DNA from: Belnapia sp.
Lineage (GTDB): Bacteria; Pseudomonadota; Alphaproteobacteria; Acetobacterales; Acetobacteraceae
Length of the DNA stretch: 6,940 nucleotides
Direction: 5' to 3'
Assembly: GCA_028291445.1 (NCBI GenBank)
Contig: JAQGIA010000102.1
Coordinates: forward strand, 1 to 6,940
The notes under the pieces are model-generated. The model saw nothing but the letters and a program-made list of their open reading frames with translations, did not search any database and was not told the origin of the DNA. A program made the position numbers and the translations under genes. Position 1 is the first letter of the stretch, and every line of letters begins with the position of its first letter. Shown in pieces: positions 6,432-6,940 of the stretch.

Positions 6432-6503
6432 CGCCAGGGGTAGGCGGTAGGCGCCAGGGGTGGGCGCCAGAGGTGGGCGCCAGGGGTAGGCGCCAAGGCG
6501 GGG
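6432..6503. repeat. 13-bp minisatellite, about five copies, upstream of the vWA-like gene
   Basis: The unit is cgccaggggtrgg. Copies lie at 6432-6444, 6452-6464, 6465-6477, 6478-6490 and 6491-6503. The last is diverged, and a 7-base partial unit (6445-6451) separates the first two. The period is not a multiple of three, so the array is not protein-coding. It starts about 30 bases upstream of the ATG at 6400, within the presumed leader or promoter of the vWA/J-domain operon. Confidence 0.9.
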
Positions 6504-6578
6504 CCGGGACTGGCGGCGATGTGGAAAACCAGGCGCGCCGGGCGGCGGCATGCGCCACACTGGGCGAATGATTGGGAC

Positions 6579-6583
6579 GGAGG
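6579..6583 (+). promoter_or_regulatory. Ribosome binding site deciding the start of the proline-rich protein gene
   Basis: GGAGG lies five bases before the ATG at 6589. An in-frame ATG at 6568 has no comparable upstream site. Confidence 0.75.
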
Positions 6584-6588
6584 CGAGG

Positions 6589-6940
6589 ATGCGGTGGCTC
6601 CGCGGGATCGGAATGCTGGGCGCGATGGCGGGGCTGCTGGGAGGCGGCCCGACCCAGGGCCAGGCCCAGTCGCAAACCCAGACTCAAACCCAGATCCAGG
6701 GCAAGCCGCCGGTACTGGCGCCGGCCCCGGTACCAGGCGGGAAATTCGCCCCCGGGTCCGAGCTGGCGCCCTCGCCCGCCCCGCCGCAGGTCGATAAATT
6801 CGCCGCGCCGCCGGTCATCCCGCCGGTTGCGCCCAGGGCCCAGACCCCTGCTCCCGCCCCTGCCGCGCCGGCCGATAAATTCGGTGCGGCCCCGCCGCCC
6901 GCGACCGTCGCGCCGCCGGTGCCTTCCCCGTTGCCGCCCG
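6589..6940 (+). CDS. Proline-rich, probably exported protein with KF-containing repeats, 3' end outside window
   Basis: I do not recognise this gene. At least 117 codons are open to the edge with no stop. It starts MRWLRGIGMLGAMAGLLG, a short basic end and hydrophobic stretch like a signal peptide, with a plausible cleavage after about residue 26 (GQAQ). A Gln/Thr run (QSQTQTQTQIQ) follows. The remainder is dominated by Pro and Ala, interrupted by recurring Lys-Phe units: GGKFAPG, VDKFAAPP and ADKFGAAPP. The last two share the 11-base string cgataaattcg at 6792 and 6873, 81 bases apart. Such chains are usually extended linkers spanning periplasm or cell wall; a folded domain may follow beyond the window. 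It diverges from the vWA/J-domain operon. It could alternatively be the N-terminus of a secreted enzyme or an envelope protein. Coding status rests on the GGAGG site, the signal-like start and the open frame. Confidence 0.65.
   Translation, partial: MRWLRGIGMLGAMAGLLGGGPTQGQAQSQTQTQTQIQGKPPVLAPAPVPGGKFAPGSELAPSPAPPQVDKFAAPPVIPPVAPRAQTPAPAPAAPADKFGAAPPPATVAPPVPSPLPP

Noticed and set aside
6401..6496. 32-residue N-terminal extension of the vWA-like protein
   Set aside because: The extension is a translation of the 13-bp tandem repeat array, whose period does not fit codons; the family-like protein begins at ATG 6400.
6432..6503. CRISPR-like array
   Set aside because: The repeats are 13 bp and directly abutting, with no spacers of uniform length and no cas genes nearby.

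Overview
The window is very GC-rich and gene-dense. Gene content suggests an alphaproteobacterium, most likely a Rhodospirillales/Acetobacteraceae-type organism (Roseomonas-like). That rests on an alphaproteobacterial-style phosphoglucomutase/phosphomannomutase next to galU, a Bug/TctC-type solute-binding protein, and a vWA-like plus J-domain gene pair familiar from alphaproteobacteria. The taxonomic call is inference from family resemblance; no rRNA or marker gene is present.

Layout. (1) Positions 1-739, minus strand: the 5' three-quarters of a Bug/TctC periplasmic binding protein gene, cut by the window edge and carrying a one-base frameshift near 176-179. Its signal-peptide region contains four copies of a 9-bp tandem repeat. 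(2) Positions 740-1046: no intact gene, but the minus strand holds a frameshifted relic of the C-terminal ATP-binding domain of a sensor histidine kinase. (3) Positions 1047-3526, minus strand: galU followed by a phosphoglucomutase/phosphomannomutase gene, separated by 188 bases with two strong GC-rich hairpins. (4) Positions 3527-3898: a divergent intergenic region with two perfect 12-bp palindromes. (5) Positions 3899-4990, plus strand: a membrane acyltransferase of family 3. (6) Positions 5003-6400, minus strand: a tightly spaced two-gene operon with a vWA-like protein first and a membrane-anchored J-domain protein second. (7) Positions 6401-6588: a divergent intergenic region with a 13-bp minisatellite. 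(8) From 6589 to the edge, plus strand: the start of a proline-rich, probably exported protein of unknown function.

How the genes fit together. The mutase interconverts hexose 6-phosphates and 1-phosphates, and GalU turns glucose-1-phosphate into UDP-glucose, so the galU-mutase pair supplies nucleotide-sugar precursors for surface polysaccharide. The divergent acyltransferase could decorate such a glycan, but that link comes only from proximity. The vWA/J-domain pair is a conserved partnership without an established role. I see no clear new defence or mobile system. The most worthwhile signals are the two decayed genes at the left end, the 13-bp minisatellite ahead of the vWA/J-domain operon, the conserved-but-uncharacterised pair itself, and the KF-repeat proline-rich protein at the right edge.
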